Assembly (NCBI GenBank): GCA_001799695.1 | Contig: MGTY01000038.1 | Coordinates: 7,880 to 58,564, forward strand | Origin: Elusimicrobia bacterium GWA2_69_24 | Lineage (GTDB): Bacteria > Elusimicrobiota > Elusimicrobia > UBA1565 | DNA length: 50,685 nt | Direction: 5' to 3' | Shown here: positions 1 to 7,153 of the stretch, piece after piece | Position numbering within the stretch: position 1 is the stretch's first letter | How the letters are laid out: every line of letters begins with the position of its first letter | Notes under the pieces: generated by a model | The model's database searches: none | The model's input: only the letters and a program-made list of their open reading frames with translations | Told to the model about the DNA's origin: nothing | Position numbers and translations under genes: made by a program

Positions 1-1
1 A

Positions 2-283
2 CGCGCGGACAATCCCGCCGTGCTCCTGCAGTTCCGCGCGGAGGACCTCTCGCCGCTGGTCCTCGGCAAGGTCTTCGCGGCCGCCCTGGCCGCGACCGAC
101 CGCGGCATGCCCCCCATCCATGCCGCCTATGTCGCGGCGACCAAGCCCGTCCCCCTCTCCCTCATGACCCGGGAGTCGAAGGAATCGCTCCTCGTCTGGC
201 TGCGGGCCAAGGCGGCGCGCCGCCCGGACGAACCCCGCTGGGCCGAGTTCGCCGCGCTCTTCGAGCGCGCGCTCGCGCCCTGA
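2..283 (+). CDS. Hypothetical protein, C-terminal part only
   Basis: The frame is open from the first bases of the window to a TGA, so only the last ~93 residues are visible; an internal GTG at 20 is not a convincing start. The tail is alpha-helical and charged, with no motif I recognise. It ends 6 bp before the antiporter gene, so the two are probably co-transcribed. Codon use matches the G+C-rich neighbours, which supports real coding. No function can be assigned. Confidence 0.5.
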   Translation, partial: RADNPAVLLQFRAEDLSPLVLGKVFAAALAATDRGMPPIHAAYVAATKPVPLSLMTRESKESLLVWLRAKAARRPDEPRWAEFAALFERALAP

Positions 284-289
284 GGCGCC

Positions 290-1264
290 ATGCACTCCTG
301 GGCCCTGCTGGCGGCGGCCGTCGCCGCGGGACTCGCCCTCCTGACGTTCTGCGGCGACCAGCTGGTCGATTTCGCGGCCTCCGTCGCCGAGAAAGCCGGT
401 CTCACGCCGGCCGTGATCGGGCTGACCATCGTCGCCGCGGGCACCTCCGCCCCCGAGCTCTTCGTCTCGCTCACGGCGTCGCTCTCCGGCTCCCCCGATA
501 TCGCCGCGGCCAACGTGGTGGGCTCCAACATCGCGAATCTCACCCTTATCCTGGGGCTGGCGGCCCTGGTGCTCCCTATTCCGATCGGCGGCAGCGTGGT
601 CCGGCTCGACTACCCCTTCATGCTGCTGTCATCCTGGATCACCCTGCTCCTCTGCCGCGACGGAAGGCTCGACCGGCTGGAGGCCGGCTTCTTTTTGGCC
701 TCCACGGTCGCCTTCGCCGCCTACTCCGTGCTGGCGGCCAGACTCGCGCGGCGCTCCGAATCGCGGGACCTCGCGCACCTGGTGCCGCCGCTCGCCGAGG
801 GACTGCGCCGCCGTCCTATGGGCATCCTTCTGGCGGGGCTGGCCGCCTCCATCGCCGGGCTGGTCGTGGGCGCGCGCCTCCTGGTCTACGGCGCCTCCGG
901 GGCGGCGGCGGCGCTCGGCGTGAGCGAGCGGGTGATCGGCCTGACCGTCGTCGCGGTCGGAACCTCCCTGCCCGAACTCACGGCGTGCATCATGGCGGCC
1001 CGCAAGGGCCAGCACGAGATGGCCGTGACGGGACTGGTCGGCTCCAACATCTTCAACGCGCTCTTCATCCTGGGAGTGACCGGCCTCGCGCGCCCCATCC
1101 CCATCTCGCCCCGGCTCACGGGGACGGACATGTGGGTCATGCTGGGAGCGGCACTGCTCATCTGTCCGATGGTCTATGTGCGGCGGCGCGTCTCGCGCCT
1201 CTCGGGAGGCGTCCTTGTCGCCGGCTACCTCGCGTACATGGCGGTGCTCGCCGCCGGCGGGTGA
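290..1264 (+). CDS. Calcium/sodium antiporter, CaCA family (YrbG-like)
   Basis: A 324-residue integral membrane protein made of two homologous halves, the hallmark of cation/Ca2+ exchangers. The first alpha repeat carries GTSAPELFVS followed by VVGSNIANLTLILG; the second carries GTSLPELTA followed by LVGSNIFNALFILG. The two acidic Glu residues in the PEL motifs and the paired GSN motifs are the ion-binding signature. About ten hydrophobic segments are present, and length is normal for YrbG-type proteins. It should exchange Ca2+ for Na+ (or H+) across the inner membrane. The ion specificity is inferred from the family. It starts 6 bp after the preceding gene and lies 50 bp before tmk. Confidence 0.9.
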   Translation: MHSWALLAAAVAAGLALLTFCGDQLVDFAASVAEKAGLTPAVIGLTIVAAGTSAPELFVSLTASLSGSPDIAAANVVGSNIANLTLILGLAALVLPIPIGGSVVRLDYPFMLLSSWITLLLCRDGRLDRLEAGFFLASTVAFAAYSVLAARLARRSESRDLAHLVPPLAEGLRRRPMGILLAGLAASIAGLVVGARLLVYGASGAAAALGVSERVIGLTVVAVGTSLPELTACIMAARKGQHEMAVTGLVGSNIFNALFILGVTGLARPIPISPRLTGTDMWVMLGAALLICPMVYVRRRVSRLSGGVLVAGYLAYMAVLAAGG

Positions 1265-1314
1265 GACCGCACCGCGGGTTTGCCCGGATCGGCGAAAAGG
1301 GCTTGAATATACGC

Positions 1315-1986
1315 ATGGCCCGCGCGCGCGGCGTGTTCATCGTCCTGGAAGGACCGGATAAGTGCGGCAAGTCGACCCAGGCCCGCCTGCTGGTCTCGGC
1401 CCTAAAGAAGACCGGCCGCGAGGTCGTCCACACCCGCGAGCCGGGCGGCACGCGTCTCGCCGAGCGCATCCGCGGCCTCCTGCTCGACCCCGGGCCCAGC
1501 GTCCACCCCCTGGCGGAGCTCCTCCTTTATGAGGCCGGCCGCGCCCAGCACGTGTCGGAGTTCATCCGTCCCGCTCTCGCGCGGGGCGCCGCCGTGGTCT
1601 CCGAGCGCTTCACCTTGGCCACGTTGGCCTATCAGGGCTGCGCGCGCGGCTTCCCCCTCGGCCTGATCCGGAGGCTCAACCGCATCGCGACCGGCGGCCT
1701 CGAACCGGACTTGACCGTGGTCCTGGACATCCCCGACTCCGCCTTCCGCCAGCGCGACCCCTCCCGCAAGCTCGACCGCCTGGAACGCGAGGACACGGCG
1801 TTCCGCCGCCGCATGCGCGCCGGCTACCGCAAGCTCTCGGTGCCCGCCCCGGCGACCGGCCGCCCCCGAGGCCGCATCCTGCGCATCGACTCCACCCCGC
1901 CCCGCGCGGCGGTGCACCGCCGCATCCTCGCCCTCCTCGGGACGGTTCTGAGGATGCCGCTGAAACTGATAAAATCCCCAGCGTGA
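1315..1986 (+). CDS. tmk: Thymidylate kinase
   Basis: Phosphorylates dTMP to dTDP. The 223-residue protein opens with FIVLEGPDKCGKSTQ, a Walker A P-loop (GPDKCGKST), followed by HTREPGGT, the DR(E)PGG-type motif that binds dTMP, and later SERFTLATLAYQG, equivalent to the DRY/S-AYQ region. The ATG gives the expected N-terminus directly before the P-loop; the frame stays open further upstream, but that extension reads like a shadow of the antiporter. The stop overlaps the holB start by 4 bp. With ThyX further along, dTMP synthesis and phosphorylation are both covered in the window. Confidence 0.93.
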   Translation: MARARGVFIVLEGPDKCGKSTQARLLVSALKKTGREVVHTREPGGTRLAERIRGLLLDPGPSVHPLAELLLYEAGRAQHVSEFIRPALARGAAVVSERFTLATLAYQGCARGFPLGLIRRLNRIATGGLEPDLTVVLDIPDSAFRQRDPSRKLDRLEREDTAFRRRMRAGYRKLSVPAPATGRPRGRILRIDSTPPRAAVHRRILALLGTVLRMPLKLIKSPA

Positions 1987-2948
1987 GCCTATCCTCCATC
2001 CTCGGCCAGGAGCGCGCCCTTCAGCGCCTGCGTTCCATCCTCACGACGCGCGCCGTGCCTCCCGCGCTCCTCTTCCACGGACCCCAGGGCGTGGGAAAGG
2101 CCACGGCCGCCCTCGAGTTCGCCAAGGCCCTCAACTGCGAAAAGCGGCAGGACGACAGCTGTCCCCGCGAGGGACCCTGCCCCTCCTGCGCCGGGGCCGA
2201 CAAGGGAATCGACCCGGACATCCGCAAGGTGGACGCGGCCTATCAGGCGAGCCTCCTGGAGCAGGAGGAAGCCAAACAGCGCTCCATCAAGATCGACACC
2301 GTGCGCCATCTCATACGGGACCTCGAGATGCGCTCCATGCTGGGCCGCTGGAAGACCGCGGTCCTCGAGGACGCCCATACCCTGGTTCCCGCCGCCGCCA
2401 ACGCGATGCTGAAGACCCTCGAAGAGCCGCCCTCCCGCACCGTCTGGATACTGGTCACCCACCGGCCCGGGGAACTCCTCGCCACGATCCGCTCGCGCTG
2501 CCATCCGGTGCCGTTCGCGCCGCTGGCTGCGGACGTCATCATGCAGGGCCTGCTGGAGCGCGGCATCGCCCGGCCGGAGGCGGAAGCCGCGGCGCCGCTC
2601 GCCGAAGGCTCCCTGGGCCGCGCCCTGCAGACCCTGGAACGCGCGCAGCCCGACCCCGAGGAGTGGCTCGCCGCCCCCCTCGCCCCGTTCGAACTCGCCG
2701 ACGCCCTGCCCACCGGACTGCACCTGGCCCGCCCGCTCGTGGAGGACCAGCTCCACCGGATGGAGTGGCACGTGCGCCGGAGCCTGGGGCCGCGGACCTA
2801 CGCCTCGGCCGAGGCGCGCGCGGTCCTGCGCGAGCTGTCGGACCTGCGCCGGGCGCTGCGCTCCAACGCCAGCCCGCGGCTCGTCCTCGAGCTGGCCGCC
2901 CTGCGCCTGCAGGAATTCCAGACCGCCGGGAGCCCCAAGCCGCCATGA
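1983..2948 (+). CDS. holB: DNA polymerase III delta-prime subunit
   Basis: A clamp-loader AAA+ protein of 321 residues. It has LLFHGPQGVGKATAA (Walker A, residues ~28-42), a four-cysteine zinc module (C51, C58, C64, C67 region), VLEDAHTL as Walker B-like, the EEPPSRT segment and TIRSRCHPVPF containing the SRC motif. Position between tmk and metG is typical of holB. Start is GTG inside the tmk stop (4-bp overlap). Lysine and threonine of the P-loop are retained. A DnaX-like role is less likely because of the short C-terminal domain. A TAAAAT box 7 nt before the GTG could give an internal leaderless transcript. Confidence 0.88.
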   Translation: MSLSSILGQERALQRLRSILTTRAVPPALLFHGPQGVGKATAALEFAKALNCEKRQDDSCPREGPCPSCAGADKGIDPDIRKVDAAYQASLLEQEEAKQRSIKIDTVRHLIRDLEMRSMLGRWKTAVLEDAHTLVPAAANAMLKTLEEPPSRTVWILVTHRPGELLATIRSRCHPVPFAPLAADVIMQGLLERGIARPEAEAAAPLAEGSLGRALQTLERAQPDPEEWLAAPLAPFELADALPTGLHLARPLVEDQLHRMEWHVRRSLGPRTYASAEARAVLRELSDLRRALRSNASPRLVLELAALRLQEFQTAGSPKPP

Positions 2949-4489
2949 AGAAATTCTTCATCACGACGCCGCTCTACTACGTCAACGCCGCTCCCCACAT
3001 CGGGCACGCCTACACCACGATCGCCGCCGACATCCTGGCGCGCCATCGCCGGCAGAAGGGGGAGCAGGTCCACTTTCTGACCGGGACCGACGAGCACGGC
3101 TCCAAGATCGAGCTGGTGGCCCAGGAGGCGGGGGTCACCCCCCAGGCCTGGGCCGACCGCATCGCCGCGGAGTTCGCCGACCTCTGGAAGCACCTCGACA
3201 TCCAGTACGACGACTTCATCCGGACCACCCAGCCCCGCCACTCCGAGCGCGTGCAGCAGGTCTTCGCGCACCTCCTGGAGAAGGGCGTCGTGTACAAGGG
3301 GATGTACCAGGGCTACTACTGCGTCTCCGACGAGACCTACTGGACCGAGACCGAGGCCCCCCCCGACGAGAAGGGCCGCCGCCTCTGCCCCAACCCGGAC
3401 TGCCGCAAGGAGCTCAAGGTCACCGAGGAGGAGAGCTATTTCTTCAAGCTCTCCGCCTATCAGGAACCCCTGCTCCAGCACTACCGGGACAACCCCAAGT
3501 TCCTCCAGCCCGCGCACCGGGCCAAGGAGATCGTCAATTTCGTGGGCGAGGGCCTGCGCGACCTCGCCGTGTCGCGCACCAAGGTCTCCTGGGGCATCCC
3601 CCTCCTCTCCGACCCGGGCCACGTGGTCTACGTGTGGTTCGACGCCCTGCTCAACTACCTGACCGCCACCGGCTACCGCCCCCCGGGGATGGCGGAGGGG
3701 CCTTCGGACTACGCGGCCCTCTGGCCGGCCGACGTGCACCTGGTGGGCAAGGAGATCTACCGCTTCCACACCGTCATCTGGCCGGCCATGCTCATGGCCC
3801 TGGGCGTGCCGCTCCCCCAGAGCGTCTTCGCCCACGGCTGGTGGACGGTCGAGGGCGCCAAGATGTCCAAGTCCAAGGGCAACTTCATCGACCCGCGCGA
3901 GATCACCCGCGAGTACGGCGTGGACGTGCTGCGCTACTTCCTGTTCCGCGAGATGCCCTTCGGCAACGACGGGGACTTCTCCCAGCAGTCCCTGAAGAAG
4001 CGCTACAACGCCGAGCTCGCCAACGACCTGGGCAATCTGGTCAGCCGGGTCACCAACATGGTGGACCAGTACCTCGGCGGCGCCCTTCCCGGCAAGCCCC
4101 CCCTGGACCGCGTCTCTTTGGTCAAGGAGCTCCGGGAAGAGACCGCGGGCATCGAGGAGGCCATGGAGCGCCTGGCCTTCCAGGATGCCCTCAACCGCAT
4201 CTTCGCCGTGGTGGGCCGTCTGAACCTGCATGTGGACCAGAACAAGCCCTGGGCCCTGGTCAAGACCGACCCGGAGGCCGTGAAGTGGCTGCTCTTCGAC
4301 CTGGTCTGCTCCCTGCGCATGGTGGCCGGCTGGCTGACGCCGTTCATGCCGGTGACCTCGGCCAAGATCCACTCCATGCTGGGGGTCCGCCGCGTCGCGG
4401 AGCCCCTCACCCCCGAGGAGGTCCTCGCCGGACCCTCCGGGGACCGCATAGCCAAAGGGCCGCCCTTGTTCCCGAGGAAAACGCCATGA
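2945..4489 (+). CDS. metG: Methionyl-tRNA synthetase
   Basis: Class I aminoacyl-tRNA synthetase charging tRNA-Met. The 514-residue protein begins KKFFITTPLYYVNAAPHIGHAYT, with the HIGH motif in PHIGHAYT; the KMSKS motif is AKMSKSKGNF near residue 305. A single zinc knuckle (CPNPDC) lies in the connective peptide. It stops shortly after the anticodon-binding helices and lacks the C-terminal tRNA-binding (EMAP/Trbp111) domain, so it is the short form. ATG overlaps the holB stop (ATGA), and its own stop overlaps the next start the same way, indicating translational coupling. Confidence 0.96.
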   Translation: MKKFFITTPLYYVNAAPHIGHAYTTIAADILARHRRQKGEQVHFLTGTDEHGSKIELVAQEAGVTPQAWADRIAAEFADLWKHLDIQYDDFIRTTQPRHSERVQQVFAHLLEKGVVYKGMYQGYYCVSDETYWTETEAPPDEKGRRLCPNPDCRKELKVTEEESYFFKLSAYQEPLLQHYRDNPKFLQPAHRAKEIVNFVGEGLRDLAVSRTKVSWGIPLLSDPGHVVYVWFDALLNYLTATGYRPPGMAEGPSDYAALWPADVHLVGKEIYRFHTVIWPAMLMALGVPLPQSVFAHGWWTVEGAKMSKSKGNFIDPREITREYGVDVLRYFLFREMPFGNDGDFSQQSLKKRYNAELANDLGNLVSRVTNMVDQYLGGALPGKPPLDRVSLVKELREETAGIEEAMERLAFQDALNRIFAVVGRLNLHVDQNKPWALVKTDPEAVKWLLFDLVCSLRMVAGWLTPFMPVTSAKIHSMLGVRRVAEPLTPEEVLAGPSGDRIAKGPPLFPRKTP

Positions 4490-5265
4490 ACCGCGCCGTC
4501 GCCCTCATCGCCCTAGCCGCGCTCTGCTGCGCCTGCCAATCCGTGCCCTACACCGGCCGCAGCCACATCATGCTGGTCTCCGACGGCAAGGAGAAGGACC
4601 TGGGCGCCCAGGCCTACAAGGAGATCCTGGCCAAGGCCCAGCTCTCCCCCGACCAGGCCGATACCGAGCTCATCCGCAAGGTGGGCCTGCGCCTCTCCCA
4701 AGTGGCCGAAAAGCCGGACTTCCAGTGGGAGTTCAACCTCATTTCGGACGACCAGCAGATCAACGCCTTCTGCCTGCCCGGCGGCAAGGTCGCCTTCTAC
4801 ACCGGCATCCTGCCCGTGGCCCAGGGCGAGGACGGCATCGCCGTGGTCATGAGCCACGAGATCGCCCACGCCCTGGCCCGCCACGGCGCCGAGCGCATGA
4901 GCCAGGGCATGATCGTCAACGCGGGCGGCCAGCTCCTGGGCGCGGCCGTGGGCGCGCGCTCGCCGCAGGAGCAAAAGCTCTACCGGGAGTTCTACTCCGT
5001 GGGCACGGGCGTGGGCTTCATGCTGCCCTACAGCCGCAAGCACGAGTCCGAGGCGGACAAGATCGGCCTCATCCTCATGGCCAAGGCCGGCTACGACCCC
5101 GCGCAGGGATTGCTGTTCTGGAAGCGCATGGAAGAGGCCACCAGCAAGGGCCGCAAGGACGACCCGCTGGCCAAGTTCATGAGCACGCACCCCACCAGCG
5201 TGGACCGGCAGAGGCAGATCCAGGACTGGCTGCCCGAGATCAAGCGCCAGTACTACCGCCCCTGA
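4486..5265 (+). CDS. M48 family metalloprotease, putative lipoprotein
   Basis: A 259-residue periplasmic zinc protease of the Oma1/LoiP/BepA type. The N-terminus is a signal peptide ending in a cysteine-rich lipobox-like sequence (AALCCAC). The catalytic motif SHEIAHALARHG carries HExxH at about residues 124-128, and KHESEAD about 60 residues later supplies the third ligand Glu. The segment YTGRSHIMLVSDGKE resembles the conserved N-terminal part of this M48 subgroup. Likely quality control of envelope proteins; substrate unknown. Start overlaps the metG stop by 4 bp. The stop codon lies within a hairpin shared with the convergent pssA gene. Confidence 0.88.
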   Translation: MNRAVALIALAALCCACQSVPYTGRSHIMLVSDGKEKDLGAQAYKEILAKAQLSPDQADTELIRKVGLRLSQVAEKPDFQWEFNLISDDQQINAFCLPGGKVAFYTGILPVAQGEDGIAVVMSHEIAHALARHGAERMSQGMIVNAGGQLLGAAVGARSPQEQKLYREFYSVGTGVGFMLPYSRKHESEADKIGLILMAKAGYDPAQGLLFWKRMEEATSKGRKDDPLAKFMSTHPTSVDRQRQIQDWLPEIKRQYYRP

Positions 5266-5292
5266 CGGTGCCGGGGGCGGCGCTCCGTCAGG
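5261..5292. terminator. Hairpin between convergent genes
   Basis: CCTGACGG and CCGTCAGG form a perfect 8-bp outer stem, with further GCCG/CGGC pairing inside. Both stop codons (M48 protease on plus, pssA on minus) sit inside the stem arms. There is no T-run on either side, so intrinsic termination is possible but not certain; protection of both mRNA 3' ends is an alternative. Confidence 0.5.
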
Positions 5293-6082
5293 GTTCGCCG
5301 GGGATGTCGGGCGAGACCGGGGGCGGGGTCTCTTTCGGCCGCCGGAGCAGGCCCATCAGCCCCGAGACCACGTAGAACAGGAAGATGAGGAACACCGCGT
5401 TCTGGGGATAGAAGTAGAGCAGGGTCATCGTCACCCCGACGCCGGCCAGCAGCTTCACGTTCCGGGGCCGGAACACCTCCTTCTGCTTGAACGCCCCGTA
5501 AGGGATGCTCGAGACCATGAGGAACGACAAACCCAGCACCAAAAACAGCCCCAGGCCGGCCACCCGCGGGATCTGGCTCATCACCCAGCCCAAGGTCTGC
5601 CCGGAAAGCCCCTCTTCCTCCAAGGTGTACAGCAGCACGAAGGAAGCCAGGAACCCCGCGGCCGCGGGGATGGGCAGGCCCTGGAAATGCGTCTTGGACC
5701 CGGCCCCGGAGTGGGCCACGGCGTTGAACCGGGCGAGACGCAGGGCTCCGCACAGGGCGTAGATGAAGGCCGTGATGAAGCCCACGGGGCCGTAATCCTT
5801 GAGGAGCAGGTCGCACATCATGTACGCCGGCGCCACGCCGAAGGTCAGGAAATCCGATAGGGAGTCGAACTCCACGCCGAAGGAGCTCTCGCCCCGGACC
5901 AGGCGGGCGACCCGGCCGTCGAGCATGTCGAAGATGATCCCGCCCAGGATGCAGGTCGCCCCGACCCGGAAGTCGCCGATGCTCACGGCCATCAGCGAGT
6001 AGAACCCGCACGCCATGTTCCCCATCGTGAAGATGGAGGGCGCCAGGACCTGGCTGGAACGCTTTATCTTGTGGCGGTCCAT
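5288..6082 (-). CDS. pssA: CDP-diacylglycerol--serine O-phosphatidyltransferase
   Basis: Makes phosphatidylserine from CDP-diacylglycerol and serine. The 264-residue membrane protein holds the CDP-alcohol phosphotransferase signature DG-x2-AR-x8-G-x3-D-x3-D, seen as DGRVAR...GVEFDSLSD around residues 55-76, followed by several hydrophobic helices. It follows psd and overlaps its 3' end by 19 bp, so the two-step route to phosphatidylethanolamine is encoded as one unit. The ATG at the gene start is inside the psd coding end, suggesting coupled translation. The C-terminus is proline-rich and variable. Confidence 0.95.
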   Translation of the reverse strand: MDRHKIKRSSQVLAPSIFTMGNMACGFYSLMAVSIGDFRVGATCILGGIIFDMLDGRVARLVRGESSFGVEFDSLSDFLTFGVAPAYMMCDLLLKDYGPVGFITAFIYALCGALRLARFNAVAHSGAGSKTHFQGLPIPAAAGFLASFVLLYTLEEEGLSGQTLGWVMSQIPRVAGLGLFLVLGLSFLMVSSIPYGAFKQKEVFRPRNVKLLAGVGVTMTLLYFYPQNAVFLIFLFYVVSGLMGLLRRPKETPPPVSPDIPGEP

Positions 6083-6702
6083 TCCGCGACCGGAGTGATG
6101 CCGCCGACCACGCGGTCGCCGGGCTTGACCAGTGAGCGCGTCCCGGCCGGGAGATGCACGGCGGCCTGGGAGCCGAACTGGATGAGCCCGTAGCGCTCCC
6201 CGGCCCTGCCGGAGGCGCCGGCCGTCACCCAGCAGCGGATGCGCCGGGCGATGAGCCCCGCGATCTGCTCCACGACCACCAGGGACCCGCGCCCCTCGGC
6301 CGAGATGGTCACGATGTTCCGCTCGTTCTCCTTGGCTTCCTTATCCATGGCCATGGCGAAGGTCCCGGGCACGTACTCGACCTTCTCGATCCGGCCGGCG
6401 ACCGGGAGCCGCTGGACGTGGACGTCGAAGATGGAGAGGAATATCCGGATCGTGTCCCCCTCCCCCGCCTCCCGTCCCACGCTGAGGACGCGGCCGTCGC
6501 CGGGGGAGTAGATCCTGGCCGGATCCGCGGGCAGGGGCCGCTCCGGGTCCCGGAAGAAGTAGCCGCAGAAGGCCGCGAAAAGGAGCCCGGGGGCGGCCAG
6601 CGCCCAACCCGCGCCCATGCCCCGGCGCACGAAGGCGAGCCCGATGGCCCCGAAGACCAATCCTCCGATGATGTACGGCCAGCCGACCACCGCTATCTTC
6701 AT
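6064..6702 (-). CDS. psd: Phosphatidylserine decarboxylase proenzyme (short, archaeal-type)
   Basis: Converts phosphatidylserine to phosphatidylethanolamine with a pyruvoyl cofactor generated by self-cleavage. The 212-residue protein has two N-terminal hydrophobic stretches, YFFRDPER, FLSIFDVHVQRLP and a C-terminal YGLIQFGSQ; cleavage should fall between Gly177 and Ser178 of FGSQ, the counterpart of LGST in the long enzymes. I chose the ATG giving MKIAVVGW, because the next upstream ATG lies inside the tRNA. The start is only 8 bp beyond the tRNA-Leu 3' end, and an AAGGG ribosome-binding site occupies that gap. Confidence 0.93.
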   Translation of the reverse strand: MKIAVVGWPYIIGGLVFGAIGLAFVRRGMGAGWALAAPGLLFAAFCGYFFRDPERPLPADPARIYSPGDGRVLSVGREAGEGDTIRIFLSIFDVHVQRLPVAGRIEKVEYVPGTFAMAMDKEAKENERNIVTISAEGRGSLVVVEQIAGLIARRIRCWVTAGASGRAGERYGLIQFGSQAAVHLPAGTRSLVKPGDRVVGGITPVAEWTATR

Positions 6703-6710
6703 AGATCCCT

Positions 6711-6794
6711 TGGGCCGGGTGGGACTCGAACCCACATGACCTTGCGGTCGGCGGATTTTAAGTCCGCTGCGTCTGCCAATTCCGCCACCAGCCC
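6711..6794 (-). tRNA. tRNA-Leu (UAA)
   Basis: On the minus strand an 84-nt cloverleaf can be drawn. The acceptor GGGCTGG pairs with CCGGCCC (one G-U), followed by the leucine-type D arm TGGCGGAATTGGCAGACGC, an anticodon loop with TAA in ACTTAAAAT, a long variable arm typical of class II tRNAs, and the T arm GTGGGTTCGAGTCCCAC. The CCA end is not encoded. The gene is immediately upstream of psd on the same strand. Confidence 0.95.
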
Positions 6795-6803
6795 CTTAAA
6801 GCA

Positions 6804-6822
6804 CCCCTCGCTACGCTCGGGG
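6804..6822. repeat. REP-like palindrome
   Basis: CCCCTCGCTACGCTCGGGG, a short imperfect palindrome. A related form with the same TACGCTCGGG half lies inside a coding region at 30421-30446. It sits 10 bp upstream of the tRNA-Leu 5' end. Confidence 0.5.
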
Positions 6823-7007
6823 ACTGAAGGCCGGCGCTCGAGAAGTGCCTTGCTCGCGCCGGTGCTTCCCAAGGGGGCTGCCGCCCCCTTCGGCGCCGTC
6901 GGCTCGCTTGCGCTCGCCAGGACGGCTGAACCCCCATGCGGTGTCGCGGACCATGCCGCGACATCCCATTCGCCGACCATTTAAGCATTTTATGGTTTCC
7001 CGGGGGC

Positions 7008-7082
7008 TCAGCCGCCGAGCGACTCGCGGACCTGGGCCAGCTCTTCCGGAACCAGGCACTCGGGGTGGTTCTTCTCGATCAT
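7008..7082 (-). CDS. Possible 24-residue peptide
   Basis: A short minus-strand frame encodes MIEKNHPECLVPEELAQVRE plus four residues, with GGGAG six bases before the ATG and host-like codon choice (third positions nearly all G or C). It resembles the tail of a longer helical protein, so it may be a gene remnant. Its size makes chance plausible. Confidence 0.25.
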   Translation of the reverse strand: MIEKNHPECLVPEELAQVRESLGG

Positions 7083-7153
7083 GCGGGGCTCCCGGTGAAG
7101 GAAGGATACCACAAGCTGTTGCCATCGGGGAACGGACTTTCCATAATGAGGAC

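Larger units (their letters stand above)
6795..7153. other. Intergenic region with several hairpins
   Basis: About 360 bp between tRNA-Leu (minus) and the M2 peptidase gene (plus). It holds a REP-like hairpin (6804-6822), a GGGGG/CCCCC hairpin near 6873, a second CTCGCTTGCGCTCG motif near 6903, a perfect 8-bp stem at 6942-6963 (TGTCGCGG/CCGCGACA) and an AT-richer patch around 6980-6995. Apart from a doubtful 24-codon minus-strand frame, I see no gene here. Confidence 0.6.

Noticed and set aside
985-1314. Upstream extension of the thymidylate kinase frame
   Set aside because: It overlaps the antiporter gene, is Arg/Pro/His-rich as in frame-shifted high-GC DNA, and the P-loop begins right after the ATG at 1315.
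2798-4372. Minus-strand frame of 524 codons over metG
   Set aside because: Shadow frame rich in Val, Gly, Leu and His, opposite an intact methionyl-tRNA synthetase.
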